In this document: one piece after another, positions 43,175 to 51,764 of the stretch | Position numbering within the stretch: the stretch's first letter is position 1 | How the letters are laid out: every line of letters starts with the position of its first letter | Source of the DNA: JAWLEV01 sp046538105 | GTDB taxonomy: Bacteria > Chloroflexota > Anaerolineae > UBA1429 | Assembly (NCBI GenBank): GCA_046538105.1 | Contig: JBKHJO010000004.1 | Location: forward strand, 24,176 to 88,175 | Direction of reading: 5' to 3' | Length of the DNA stretch: 64,000 nucleotides | Program-made: the position numbers and the translations under genes | Notes under the pieces: generated by a model | What the model saw: the letters and a program-made list of their open reading frames with translations, nothing else | Database searches by the model: none | What the model was told of the DNA's origin: nothing

Positions 43175-44602
43175 ATGACCGAAATAGCGTTCGGTACGGA
43201 TGGATGGCGCGCAGGTGTGGCCGAGGAGTATACCTTTGAGAATGTGCGTTACTGCACCCAGGGCACGGCGGATTATCTTGTTGCCGAGGATCTAGCGGAT
43301 CGGGGCATGATCGTGGGATATGATATGCGTTATCGGTCGGAGGATTTTGCCCGCGCGGTGGCCGAGGTTCTGGCCGGTAATGGTGTAAAGGCCTATCTGG
43401 CAGACAAGGCGGCACCGACGCCTGTGCTTTCATATGCTATATTGCCTTACGAGACGGCTGGTGGTATCTGGATCACGGCGAGTCATAACCCCTCCACGGA
43501 TAATGGCTTCAAGTTGCGCTCTCCCTATGCTGGCGCGGCATCTCCAGAGACGCTGTCTCAGGTCGAGGAACGGATTCGTGTGAACCAGGAGGCATCGCGG
43601 ATCGAACGCCTGGACTATGATGAGGGGGTGAAGGAGGGGCTGATCCAGGTGATAGATATCGAGGAACCCTATATGGAACAGCTCGATCGGCTCATCGACG
43701 TGAAACCCATCGTCGACGCGGGTCTGCGTGTGGTCACGGACCCCATGTGGGGCGTCGGACAGGGCTGGTTTCCCAAGATCCTCTCCGGTGGTGAGACCGC
43801 GGTCAAAGAGGTTCATGGAGAACGCAACGTGCTCTTTCCCGAGATGGCGCGCCCCGAGCCCATCGCCGACAACCTGCAGGTGCTTTTAGAGACTATTCGT
43901 GCCTGGGGGGGCGACGTCGGCCTGGCCAACGACGGCGATGCCGACCGGATCGGGTTCGCTGATGAAAAGGGCAATTTTGTGGATCAATTGCGGGTCTATG
44001 CCCTGTTGGCCTTCTATGTCCTGGAGGTACGCGGCTTTCGGGGCCCTCTGGTGCGGACGGTCAGTTCCAGCGTCATGGTGGACAAGTTGGCGGCGCGATA
44101 TGATGTGGATGTGTATACGACGGCGGTGGGGTTCAAGTATGTGGCACCGGAGATGCTCCGTGTGGACGCCATCATGGGTGGTGAGGAAAGTGGCGGCTTT
44201 GCTTTCCACAACCACATTCCCGAACGGGACGGCATCCTGGCCGGTCTGTTCCTGCTGGACCTTATGGTGCAGATGGATATGTCGCCCACGGAGTTGATAG
44301 AACACATCTTTTCGCTGATTGGACCCCACTATTATGATCGCATCGATCAGCGGATGCCTCCTGAGGACAAGTCCGCGGTCAGGGAACGCATCGACAAGGC
44401 GGAGCCATCCACAATCGCGGGTATCAAAGTGCGGGAGATAGACACGACGGATGGTTATCGTTTCGTGCTGGAAAACGATGACTGGTTGCTGATCCGTTTC
44501 TCAGGCACAGAGCCTGTCATCCGTGTGTATTGCGAGACGACGGAGGAGGACAGGATCGAGGATATCCTGGCCGACGGACTGCAACTGGCAGGGCTTGCGT
44601 GA
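43175..44602 (+). CDS. Phosphoglucomutase/phosphomannomutase family protein
   Basis: A 475-residue alpha-D-phosphohexomutase. The active serine is S103 in TASHNPSTDNGFK, the metal loop is NDGDADRIG, the sugar loop is GGEESGGF, and RFSGTEPVIRVY is the phosphate loop. The adjacent GDP-mannose enzymes suggest phosphomannomutase activity for GDP-mannose supply, although glucose specificity is equally possible on sequence. It ends in a GTGA overlap with tatD. Confidence 0.93.
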   Translation: MTEIAFGTDGWRAGVAEEYTFENVRYCTQGTADYLVAEDLADRGMIVGYDMRYRSEDFARAVAEVLAGNGVKAYLADKAAPTPVLSYAILPYETAGGIWITASHNPSTDNGFKLRSPYAGAASPETLSQVEERIRVNQEASRIERLDYDEGVKEGLIQVIDIEEPYMEQLDRLIDVKPIVDAGLRVVTDPMWGVGQGWFPKILSGGETAVKEVHGERNVLFPEMARPEPIADNLQVLLETIRAWGGDVGLANDGDADRIGFADEKGNFVDQLRVYALLAFYVLEVRGFRGPLVRTVSSSVMVDKLAARYDVDVYTTAVGFKYVAPEMLRVDAIMGGEESGGFAFHNHIPERDGILAGLFLLDLMVQMDMSPTELIEHIFSLIGPHYYDRIDQRMPPEDKSAVRERIDKAEPSTIAGIKVREIDTTDGYRFVLENDDWLLIRFSGTEPVIRVYCETTEEDRIEDILADGLQLAGLA

Positions 44603-45396
44603 GGTTATTCGACTCTCACACACATCTCCAATCTCCCCGTTTTGAGGGAGATCGCGAGGATGTCATCGGCCGCGCGTGGGATACAGGCGTGACGCGTATG
44701 GTTACCTGTGGCTCCGATCTGGCCAGGAGCGGGGAAGCCCTTGCGCTGGCTCGAAAATATGAGGGGGTCTGGGCTGCAGTGGGCGTGCATCCTCATGAGG
44801 CCCACTCCATGGTGCTGGAAGAGGGACAGGCGGATCGTCTGGATGAGGGCGCTTTCGCTCAGTTGGTTGAGATGACAAAAGAACCCGAGGTAGTAGCCCT
44901 GGGGGAGATGGGGCTGGATTATCATTATGATTTCTCTCCCCACGAGGTACAGCGCGCCGTCCTGGGGCACTGTCTCGAATTGGCCCATGAGTTGAGTATG
45001 CCCGTCATCCTGCACAATCGCGAATCGGATGCGGACCTGCGGCGCGTGTTCGATAAGGCGCCCAATGGGTTGCGGGGGGTGCTTCACTGCTTCCTGGCCA
45101 ATGCAGAGATGGCAGCCTGGGCTGTGGAAAGGGATCTGTACGTGGGCGTGGCAGGCCCCATCACATTCGAGAGCGTCTCGCATCTGCCAGATATCGTGCG
45201 ACGCATTCCTCTGAACCGGCTGCTTTTGGAGACGGATTGTCCCTATCTGGCGCCGGTGCCCAGACGTGGTCGTCGAAATGAACCCGCTTACCTTTGCCAT
45301 GTGGCGGAGAAACTGGCCCAGGTACTGGGTATACCTTTGGAGGAACTGGCGCGTCATACGTGGGAGAATGCCTGTCGCCTGTTTGCAGTAACGTGA
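44599..45396 (+). CDS. tatD: TatD family metal-dependent deoxyribonuclease
   Basis: A 265-residue TatD-type TIM-barrel hydrolase. Metal ligands are seen in LFDSHTHLQS, ALGEMGLDYHY, PVILHNRESD, LHCFLANAEM and LETDCPYLAPVP. It probably acts as a 3'-5' DNase on damaged DNA. GTG 44599 overlaps the stop of the phosphohexomutase gene and gives the usual family length; a longer frame exists upstream but lies inside that gene. It sits between sugar genes, probably for transcriptional reasons only. Confidence 0.93.
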   Translation: MRLFDSHTHLQSPRFEGDREDVIGRAWDTGVTRMVTCGSDLARSGEALALARKYEGVWAAVGVHPHEAHSMVLEEGQADRLDEGAFAQLVEMTKEPEVVALGEMGLDYHYDFSPHEVQRAVLGHCLELAHELSMPVILHNRESDADLRRVFDKAPNGLRGVLHCFLANAEMAAWAVERDLYVGVAGPITFESVSHLPDIVRRIPLNRLLLETDCPYLAPVPRRGRRNEPAYLCHVAEKLAQVLGIPLEELARHTWENACRLFAVT

Positions 45397-45397
45397 T

Positions 45398-46387
45398 ATG
45401 TCCTTGGATCTGGAGATCGTCATCGTCAGTTGGAACGTAGCCGACCTCTTGGAAGATTGTCTAAGCAGTATCTATGGGGCATCGGGCGTCCATCTGGATG
45501 CGAATGGCGTTCTGCATCTGGGATCGTATACTGCAAAAGTCCATGTAATAGACAATGCCTCCTCCGATGGCAGCCCGCAGATGGTACGAGAACGTTTTCC
45601 CACCGTGCATCTTGTTGCCAGTTCTGAGAATCTGGGCTTCGCACGGGGGAATAACCTGGTCCTGCGGCGTTGCCGGGCGACGTACGTTCTATTGCTCAAT
45701 CCCGATACACGGATTGTCGACGATGCCCTGACAAAGATGCTGGACTATATGGAGCACCATCCGGATGTGGGCGTTATGGGGCCTCAACTGCGCTATGGGG
45801 ACGGCAGCCTGCAATCCTCTCGCCGGCGCTTTCCCACCTTTATGACCGCCCTCATGGAGAGTACCCTGTTACAGCAGTGGTTCCCCGAGAATCGCTGGGC
45901 ACAAAAGTACTATGTGCAGGATGTTCCCGCTGATAGGGTGCAGGATGTCGATTGGGTCACGGGGGCCTGCATGCTGGTGCGGCGCGACGTGGTGCGTACC
46001 GTCGGGTTGCTGGACGAGACCTTTTTCATGTACTCCGAAGAACTGGATTGGTGTCGCCGCATCGTCGATGCGGGTTGGCGGGTAGTCTTTTTTCCGCGCG
46101 CTGTGGTCGTGCACTATGAAGGCCAGAGCAGCGATCAGGTCGTGGCGGAGCGTGACATATATTTCCAGCGCAGCAAAGTCCTCTATTTTCGGAAGCATCA
46201 TGGTCGGGTGGTGGCAGAAACGCTACGGTTATTTATCCTTGGTACCTATCTGTTTCAGATGGTAGAGGAGGGGGTAAAGTATGTAGTGGGTCACAGACGT
46301 CCTCTGCGCAGGGCACGTCTTGGTGCCTATGCAAAGGTGCTGCGCTCCGGTCTCAGGTGCAGGGCGTCAATAGGGAAGGATGTCTGA
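45398..46387 (+). CDS. Family 2 glycosyltransferase
   Basis: A 329-residue GT-A glycosyltransferase, similar in layout to rhamnosyltransferases: EIVIVSWNVADLLEDCLSSI, VIDNASSDGSPQMV, ENLGFARGNNLVL and a DxD-like LLLNPDTR. Further on are GACMLVRRDVV and FFMYSEELDWCRR. A hydrophobic stretch near 285-300 may be membrane-associated. Donor is likely the GDP-deoxyhexose made upstream (inference). ATG follows the tatD stop by one base, and the stop overlaps the next start (TGATG). Confidence 0.92.
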   Translation: MSLDLEIVIVSWNVADLLEDCLSSIYGASGVHLDANGVLHLGSYTAKVHVIDNASSDGSPQMVRERFPTVHLVASSENLGFARGNNLVLRRCRATYVLLLNPDTRIVDDALTKMLDYMEHHPDVGVMGPQLRYGDGSLQSSRRRFPTFMTALMESTLLQQWFPENRWAQKYYVQDVPADRVQDVDWVTGACMLVRRDVVRTVGLLDETFFMYSEELDWCRRIVDAGWRVVFFPRAVVVHYEGQSSDQVVAERDIYFQRSKVLYFRKHHGRVVAETLRLFILGTYLFQMVEEGVKYVVGHRRPLRRARLGAYAKVLRSGLRCRASIGKDV

Positions 46388-47562
46388 TGCCCCCGCTGCG
46401 CGTGTTGTTGATCTCGGGGGAGTATCCTCCCATGGAGGGAGGTGTGGCCGATTTTACGCGGATCCTGGCTGAACACATGGTCGATAGAGGGGCGTGCGTG
46501 CACGTGTTGACTTTTTCGCGGGCCGCGCCACGGGAAGCGGACAAAGATACACGCAGGATTCATGTACATCCCATCATCTCTTCCTGGGGATGGCGTCCCC
46601 TGTATGGCGGTCTCCGTCGCTTGCTCGGGGAGCACGATATCGATGTGGTGAATATCCAGTATCAGGCAGCGGCCTATGACATGCATCCCGCCGTGAATTT
46701 GTTACCCCGTTTCTTTCCGCGTCTTCCCTTTGTGGTGACCTTTCACGATCTGTTGGTGCCCTACCTCTTTCCCAAGGCCGGGCCCCTGCGCTGGTGGGTG
46801 AATGCGGAATTGGCTCGTGCGTCCAGGGCCGTCATCGTTACCAACGAGGAGGATCACGCGCGGCTCGCTTCCGACGAGAGAATCTCCCATCTGGTCACCA
46901 TCCCCATCGGCAGTAACGTTCCCTGTCAACTGCCAGAAGGCTATGACCGCGATGGATGGCGACGGCATCTCGGTCTGCCGAGGACGGCGTTGGTGCTGTG
47001 CTATTTCGGCTTTTTGAATGCCAGCAAGGGGGGCGAGGAACTCATCGAGGCCCTATATATCCTGCGGGAGAAGGGACAAGATGCGTGGTTGCTGATGATT
47101 GGAGGCGCCGTGGGGGCCAGCGACCCCACAAATCGGGCCTATCTGGAGCGTATCGAGTCGATGGTGCAGGCCCGTGATCTGGATGAATATGTGGTGTGGA
47201 CGGGGTATCTTCCCTCGTCCCAGGTGTCTGCAAGTTTCGAGAGTGCGGATATCTGTGTGCTCCCCTATCGCGATGGGGTATCCTTTCGAAGGGGGAGTTT
47301 GATGGCCGCCCTCGTCCATGGCATGCCTATCGTGAGTACCCATCCGCGGATGGAACTGCCGGACTTGCAACATGGGGGGAATGTCTGGCTGGTTCCCCCT
47401 CGGGATCCCCGGGCGTTGGCAGAGGCCGTCGCCCATCTGGCTGACGACGAGGAGCGCAGACAGCGGCTGCAGCGCGGGGCAAAAAATCTGGGTCGGCGTT
47501 TCGACTGGAAGCGGATCGCCGCGTGTACCCTGGAGGTCTATCAGCGTGTCGCATTCGGCTAG
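46387..47562 (+). CDS. Family 4 glycosyltransferase
   Basis: A 391-residue GT-B glycosyltransferase. It has the N-terminal ISGEYPPMEGGVADFTRIL and the C-terminal nucleotide-binding half with CYFGFLNASKGGEELIEA, GYLPSSQVSASFESADICVL and the late GTB glutamate region around STHPRMELPDL, where the usual E-x7-E is not intact. ATG 46387 has AAGGA 8 nt before it and shares a base with the preceding stop. The last 17 bases overlap the next gene. It acts on a cell-surface polysaccharide, presumably in the cytoplasm. Confidence 0.93.
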   Translation: MPPLRVLLISGEYPPMEGGVADFTRILAEHMVDRGACVHVLTFSRAAPREADKDTRRIHVHPIISSWGWRPLYGGLRRLLGEHDIDVVNIQYQAAAYDMHPAVNLLPRFFPRLPFVVTFHDLLVPYLFPKAGPLRWWVNAELARASRAVIVTNEEDHARLASDERISHLVTIPIGSNVPCQLPEGYDRDGWRRHLGLPRTALVLCYFGFLNASKGGEELIEALYILREKGQDAWLLMIGGAVGASDPTNRAYLERIESMVQARDLDEYVVWTGYLPSSQVSASFESADICVLPYRDGVSFRRGSLMAALVHGMPIVSTHPRMELPDLQHGGNVWLVPPRDPRALAEAVAHLADDEERRQRLQRGAKNLGRRFDWKRIAACTLEVYQRVAFG

Positions 47563-49822
47563 ACAAAGGGGCGCATCTCCAATCTCAAGAGATTTCTGGA
47601 AGACGCATATTTATATCGTTTTGCTTCTGTTCTTATATCTCTCTTTGGGCTTTGTATATAGTGTAACCACACCCATCTTTGAGGCCTCCGATGAGTTTTG
47701 GCACTATCCTTTTGTCCGGCATCTTGCTCAGGGAGGTGGACTTCCTATTCAGGATCCAGAACAGATCGGTCCGTGGCGACAGGAGGGGAGCCAACCACCT
47801 TTATACTATGCTTTAGGGGCTCTCGTTACGTTTCCCGTCGACACGAGTGACTTTGATGACGTGCGCCAGGTCAATCCGCATGCCGACATTGGCGTGAGCA
47901 GGGCCGATGGCAATGTGAACATGGTCATACATGAAAGGCGTGATGGGATCAGGTTATACGGCACCGCCTTGGCCGTCCGCCTCGTACGCTGGATGTCTCT
48001 GCTCATGGGAAGTGTGACCGTTCTGGCCGGTTACCTTCTCGCGCGGCAGATATTCCCGGGGGATAAAGTCTTGGCCCTCGCCGCTGCGGGGTTGACGGCT
48101 TTCAATCCCATGTTCCTTTTTATCTCGGCCTCTGTCAACAACGACAATCTGGTGATTATGCTGTCCTCCCTTGTTCTCGTGCTCATGACGAAATACGTGG
48201 CCGCTCATCCTCGCCCCAGACAGTGGATCTGTTTGGGAATTCTCCTAGGTCTGGCCAGCCTCTCCAAAGTGAGCGGGTTAGGGTTGATCCCCCTGGCGGG
48301 ATTGACGGTGCTCATCGTTTCCCGAAGGCGTCGCTCCTGGCGGACACTGTTTTGGGGAGGACTTTGTGTCATCCTCCCCGCCGTCCTCGTTGGGGGCTGG
48401 TGGTATCTTCGCAACTGGCGCCTTTACGGGGATCCCCTGGGCTTTTCCGCCTTTTTAGCGGTCGTGGGGCGGCGGTATCCTGTCCCCACGCTCCGACAAC
48501 TCTTGGCGGAGTGGAGGGGATTCGTTAGAGCCTACTGGGGCTTTTTTGGAGGGCTCAATGTACTGTCTCCGACGTGGGTATACTGGACACTGAGCCTTTT
48601 TTCGGTACTCGGACTTTTTCTTTTTCCCTTTTCCCTCTGGCGCAAAAAAGTCGCGGGCAACCTGGGGAAGGTGCATCTCTTGCAGTTGTGTCTCAGTTTC
48701 CTGTGGCCCATCATATTACTCGTTTCCTTGGTGCGGTGGACGTTCTTGACCCTTGCCAGCCAGGGACGGTTGATTTTTCCCGGGCTCATCGCCATCAATC
48801 TGTTGGTGAGCATCGGACTTGGTGGAGTGCTTGCCAAGCGATGGCGCGTCTTGCTGCCCGCTGGGGCGGTATTGATCTCTTTTATCATCGCGGTCATGAT
48901 ACCTTTTATGGTGATTCGACCTGCCTATGCGCACCCACCCGTATTGGAGGAGGAAGATGTCTCCGTGCGACAGAGTGTGGACGTCAGATTTGGTGACAGG
49001 ATGCGCCTTTTGGGATATACGTTGGACCAGGAGACGATTACTCTGGGCGAGGATTTCCCTATAACACTGTGTTGGGAGTCCCTGGGGCCTATGGAGAAAG
49101 ATTACAGCATCTTTCTGCATCTGGTGTCAGAGGAGGACATTATCATCGCTCAACGCGATATATATCCGGGACGAGGCACCTATCCGACGAGCCGTTGGCG
49201 GCCGGGTGATATTATCGAGGATTCGTATAATATACCCGTTCCAGTCACCGCCATGACGCCCAATAGGGTAGATCTCGTGGTGGGCTTGTATTCTTTGGCA
49301 ACGGGGAAGCGACTGCAAGTGACGGACGGGGAGGGAAACGATCTGGGGGAGAGCGTCACGCTGGATCAACTTGCGCTGCCGGCGAGGGAACGCGACGGTA
49401 TTCCAAATCCCATGCAGGGGAATCTGGCGAACCGCATCGCACTGGTCGGTTATACGTTGGATCGCACGACGGCCTCCCCGGGCGAGACCTTTCATCTGAT
49501 CGTTTACTGGCAGGCGTTGCGCGATGTCCAGGAGAACTATAGCGTCTTTACGCAAATTCTGGATCAGGATGGACGCTGCTGGGCCCAGATGGACGGTTGG
49601 CCCCAGGGAGGCGATAGTCCCACGGCAACCTGGCGTCGGGGCCAGATCATCAAGGATGAGTATGCACTCACTGTAAAGGAGGATGCTTCCCCGGGGGTAT
49701 GTGAACTGTGGGTGGGGATGTACGATGCGCATGGCAGACGCTTGAATGTGCTGGGGAAAGGGGGATATGTGGAGGATGATCACATATCCCTGGGGGGCGT
49801 GCGGATTCTCCCTGATGAGTAA
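47546..49822 (+). CDS. Multi-spanning membrane glycosyltransferase (GT39/ArnT-like) with two repeated C-terminal beta domains
   Basis: A 758-residue protein. Residues about 20-450 contain about ten membrane segments in the GT-C style: PIFEASDEFWHYPFVRHLA with the acidic first-loop pair, then QPPLYYALGAL. They resemble lipid-linked sugar transferases. Residues about 470-750 are two homologous beta-rich domains, each starting with a hydrophobic LxGYTLD motif (LLGYTLDQETITLGEDF and LVGYTLDRTTASPGETF), with matching WESLGP/WQALRD and TSRWRPGD/TATWRRGQ. GTG 47546 is chosen from GGAGG 9 nt upstream, overlapping the previous gene by 17 bases. The acceptor is unknown. Confidence 0.85.
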   Translation: MSHSARQRGASPISRDFWKTHIYIVLLLFLYLSLGFVYSVTTPIFEASDEFWHYPFVRHLAQGGGLPIQDPEQIGPWRQEGSQPPLYYALGALVTFPVDTSDFDDVRQVNPHADIGVSRADGNVNMVIHERRDGIRLYGTALAVRLVRWMSLLMGSVTVLAGYLLARQIFPGDKVLALAAAGLTAFNPMFLFISASVNNDNLVIMLSSLVLVLMTKYVAAHPRPRQWICLGILLGLASLSKVSGLGLIPLAGLTVLIVSRRRRSWRTLFWGGLCVILPAVLVGGWWYLRNWRLYGDPLGFSAFLAVVGRRYPVPTLRQLLAEWRGFVRAYWGFFGGLNVLSPTWVYWTLSLFSVLGLFLFPFSLWRKKVAGNLGKVHLLQLCLSFLWPIILLVSLVRWTFLTLASQGRLIFPGLIAINLLVSIGLGGVLAKRWRVLLPAGAVLISFIIAVMIPFMVIRPAYAHPPVLEEEDVSVRQSVDVRFGDRMRLLGYTLDQETITLGEDFPITLCWESLGPMEKDYSIFLHLVSEEDIIIAQRDIYPGRGTYPTSRWRPGDIIEDSYNIPVPVTAMTPNRVDLVVGLYSLATGKRLQVTDGEGNDLGESVTLDQLALPARERDGIPNPMQGNLANRIALVGYTLDRTTASPGETFHLIVYWQALRDVQENYSVFTQILDQDGRCWAQMDGWPQGGDSPTATWRRGQIIKDEYALTVKEDASPGVCELWVGMYDAHGRRLNVLGKGGYVEDDHISLGGVRILPDE

Positions 49823-49868
49823 TCATAGCGTTCGCTTGCCGATCAGGTCGTCCGAAAGGAGGATTTCT

Positions 49869-49904
49869 ATGGTTCCCGCGCGGCATCTATATAAGGGGTG
49901 GTAG
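49869..49904 (+). other. Eleven-codon leader ORF with strong ribosome-binding site
   Basis: ATG 49869 reads MVPARHLYKGW and stops at TAG 49902, with AAAGGAGG 5 nt upstream. It ends 4 nt before the TTG start of the DUF2085 gene. It may be a coupling leader peptide or the true start of that gene after an indel. Confidence 0.35.
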
Positions 49905-49908
49905 ACTT

Positions 49909-50598
49909 TTGCAGTCCGTGGTACGTTTTCTGTTAGGGGGGGTCTGCCATCAGGCCCCCGCGCATTGCTTTCAGTTTGAGGGGCGACCGTTACCCCTATG
50001 TGCCCGTTGTACGGGCATGTTCCTTGGCGCGGCGCTGACTCTGCTTGGCCTGTGGGCGATGGGTCAGGGACGACGCTCCAGGCTTCCTTCGAGGCGTGTG
50101 GGGCTGGTTCTGGCTATCCTGGCCGGCCTGTGGGTTGTGGATGGGGCGAATTCCTTTCTCTTTGCTATGGGTGCCTCCTTTGTCTTTTACACACCGTCCA
50201 ATGTGATCCGGCTGATCAGCGGCGTGGGCATGGGACTGGTGTTGGGGATCGTGCTCTATCCCGTCTATCATCTGGCTTTCTGGTACGAGGTGGATGAGCG
50301 GCGCGTGCTGGACAGGGCACGGCCCTTTTTCCTGCTGGTCGCTGGCGGTATCCTGGCGGCGATGGGTATCTTGTGCTGGCGCACTGCTCCCTATGTACTC
50401 TGGTTCTGGCTCGTCGCGGGCGCCGTGTTCTTTATCTTTGCCCTTGTGAACGCGTGTCTGGTGTCCCTGCTGTGGCATAGGCGGGGATTTGCCGCACGTT
50501 GGTGGCAAGTCGTACCCTATTTGCTTGCGGGCTTGATACTTGGTTTGTTGGAGATGACTGCTCTGGCATTGCTACGTCGGCTTTTGCTAGTGGTATAG
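49909..50598 (+). CDS. DUF2085 membrane protein
   Basis: A 229-residue protein with about six membrane segments. The DUF2085 signature is present at the N-terminus: GGVCHQAPAHCFQFEG followed by PLCARCTGMFLGAAL, with Cys/His pairs that may bind metal. No function is known for the family. The start is TTG 49909, with AAGGGGTGG 7 nt upstream; a short ORF with a stronger site sits just before it. It follows the glycosyltransferase cluster by 86 bp. Confidence 0.85.
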   Translation: MQSVVRFLLGGVCHQAPAHCFQFEGRPLPLCARCTGMFLGAALTLLGLWAMGQGRRSRLPSRRVGLVLAILAGLWVVDGANSFLFAMGASFVFYTPSNVIRLISGVGMGLVLGIVLYPVYHLAFWYEVDERRVLDRARPFFLLVAGGILAAMGILCWRTAPYVLWFWLVAGAVFFIFALVNACLVSLLWHRRGFAARWWQVVPYLLAGLILGLLEMTALALLRRLLLVV

Positions 50599-50663
50599 AG
50601 AGGTGCTGAAGATCCCTTTGATGCAAATTCCTGCCGCGGTGGGGAAAAGTCTGTCGATTGACC

Positions 50664-50692
50664 TTGAAACTCCCCAAAAAGTCCTGTATAAT
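50664..50692 (+). promoter_or_regulatory. Promoter of the DUF4013 gene
   Basis: TTGAAA (50664-50669), 17-nt spacer, consensus TATAAT (50687-50692), 77 nt before the start codon. Confidence 0.7.
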
Positions 50693-50768
50693 GGCCTCAG
50701 TTTACTGAATCTTTGATTTGGTCGTTCCTTCGAATAGTTCAGGTGCCGATGAGGTAAAGGAGATAGTG

Positions 50769-51485
50769 ATGGATATTGGAAGAGCGTTTACCTACATGTT
50801 CGACGACGAAAAGTGGGTGGAAAAACTGGTCATCGGAGGATTGTTGACCCTGGCGAGCATAATTCCTATTGTGAATTTGTTCACAGGATTGGTTCTGGCT
50901 GGTTATACACTGCGCATCCTGAGACGGGTTTCACGAAAAGAGGAATTGCCCCTCCCACAATGGGATGATTGGGGGGGCGATTGGGTCAGAGGACTGATGG
51001 TGGCTCTGGCGAGCCTCATCTATGCGCTTCCCATCCTTATACTGGTGGGGCTCTCTTCCATGATAGGAGCCATCGGGGGTTATGAGGCTTCGGGGCGGGC
51101 TGTAGAGGGTATAGCGGGTGTCTGTGCGGCGGCGGCGACGTGCCTGTCGGTGCTGTGGGGGCTGGCCGTGGCGTTCGTCTTTCCTGCAGCGATGATCGGC
51201 TATGTCAAAGAGGAAGAGTTCGCCAGTTTCTTCCGTTTTGCGGAGATATTCCGTTTTATTGGCGACAACCTGGGCGATTATATCGTGGCCATCCTGTTGG
51301 TAATCGTGGCCAATCTACTAGCTGGTTTGGGGACAATCCTCTGTGTCATCGGCGTCTTTTTCACAGGCTTTTGGGGCGAGTTGGTGGGGGTGCATCTCCT
51401 GGGGCAGGTGAGTGCCATCGATGCGTCGACTCCCGATGAGGGTTCAGGAGGAGAGCTCGAGGCCGGAATGTCGGGGGATGCATAG
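50769..51485 (+). CDS. DUF4013 membrane protein
   Basis: A 238-residue protein that fits DUF4013: FTYMFDDEKWVEKLVIGGLL at the N-terminus, then about five membrane segments and LPLPQWDDWGGDWVRGL, a conserved W-rich cytosolic loop. A short acidic tail follows. Function unknown. AAAGGAG precedes ATG 50769 by 6 nt. It appears monocistronic: its own consensus promoter in front and a strong terminator after it. Confidence 0.88.
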   Translation: MDIGRAFTYMFDDEKWVEKLVIGGLLTLASIIPIVNLFTGLVLAGYTLRILRRVSRKEELPLPQWDDWGGDWVRGLMVALASLIYALPILILVGLSSMIGAIGGYEASGRAVEGIAGVCAAAATCLSVLWGLAVAFVFPAAMIGYVKEEEFASFFRFAEIFRFIGDNLGDYIVAILLVIVANLLAGLGTILCVIGVFFTGFWGELVGVHLLGQVSAIDASTPDEGSGGELEAGMSGDA

Positions 51486-51527
51486 GGATCTTTTTTCGGT
51501 AGCGTACAAGTCAAGATAAAATATAGG

Positions 51528-51567
51528 GAGAGGGAATAGGAGAGATGTAGCCTGTTCCCTCTCTTTT
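51528..51567 (+). terminator. Intrinsic terminator of the DUF4013 gene
   Basis: 13-bp stem (51528-51540 with 51551-51563, one G-T pair), 10-nt loop, then TTTTCG. Confidence 0.8.
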
Positions 51568-51697
51568 CGTGTGTCAGGAATGTGCGCTGGGTTGTCGGTT
51601 TTTCTCCTGCTTTCCCTTCGGTCTTTGGGGCTGTTCGCCTCGTTTCAATGCCCCCCTGATAGTTTTTGGGGACAAAATGATAGGTTTTGATAGTTAT

Positions 51698-51720
51698 CGT
51701 ATGCTACAATCTAGCATACG
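51698..51720 (+). promoter_or_regulatory. Palindrome over the likely -10 of the mevalonate operon
   Basis: CGTATGCTA (51698-51706), CAATC, TAGCATACG (51712-51720): a perfect 9-bp inverted repeat, 44 nt before the HMG-CoA reductase start. The sequence TACAAT (51705-51710) inside it is the best -10 candidate in this gap, although no good -35 is seen. It looks like an operator. Confidence 0.45.
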
Positions 51721-51764
51721 TCGGGCATTCTTTTGGACGATTGGTCACTCAGGAAGGAGTTCGT

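Noticed and set aside
50658..50692. TTGACC at 50658 as -35 for the DUF4013 promoter
   Set aside because: The spacer to TATAAT would be 23 nt; TTGAAA at 50664 gives 17.
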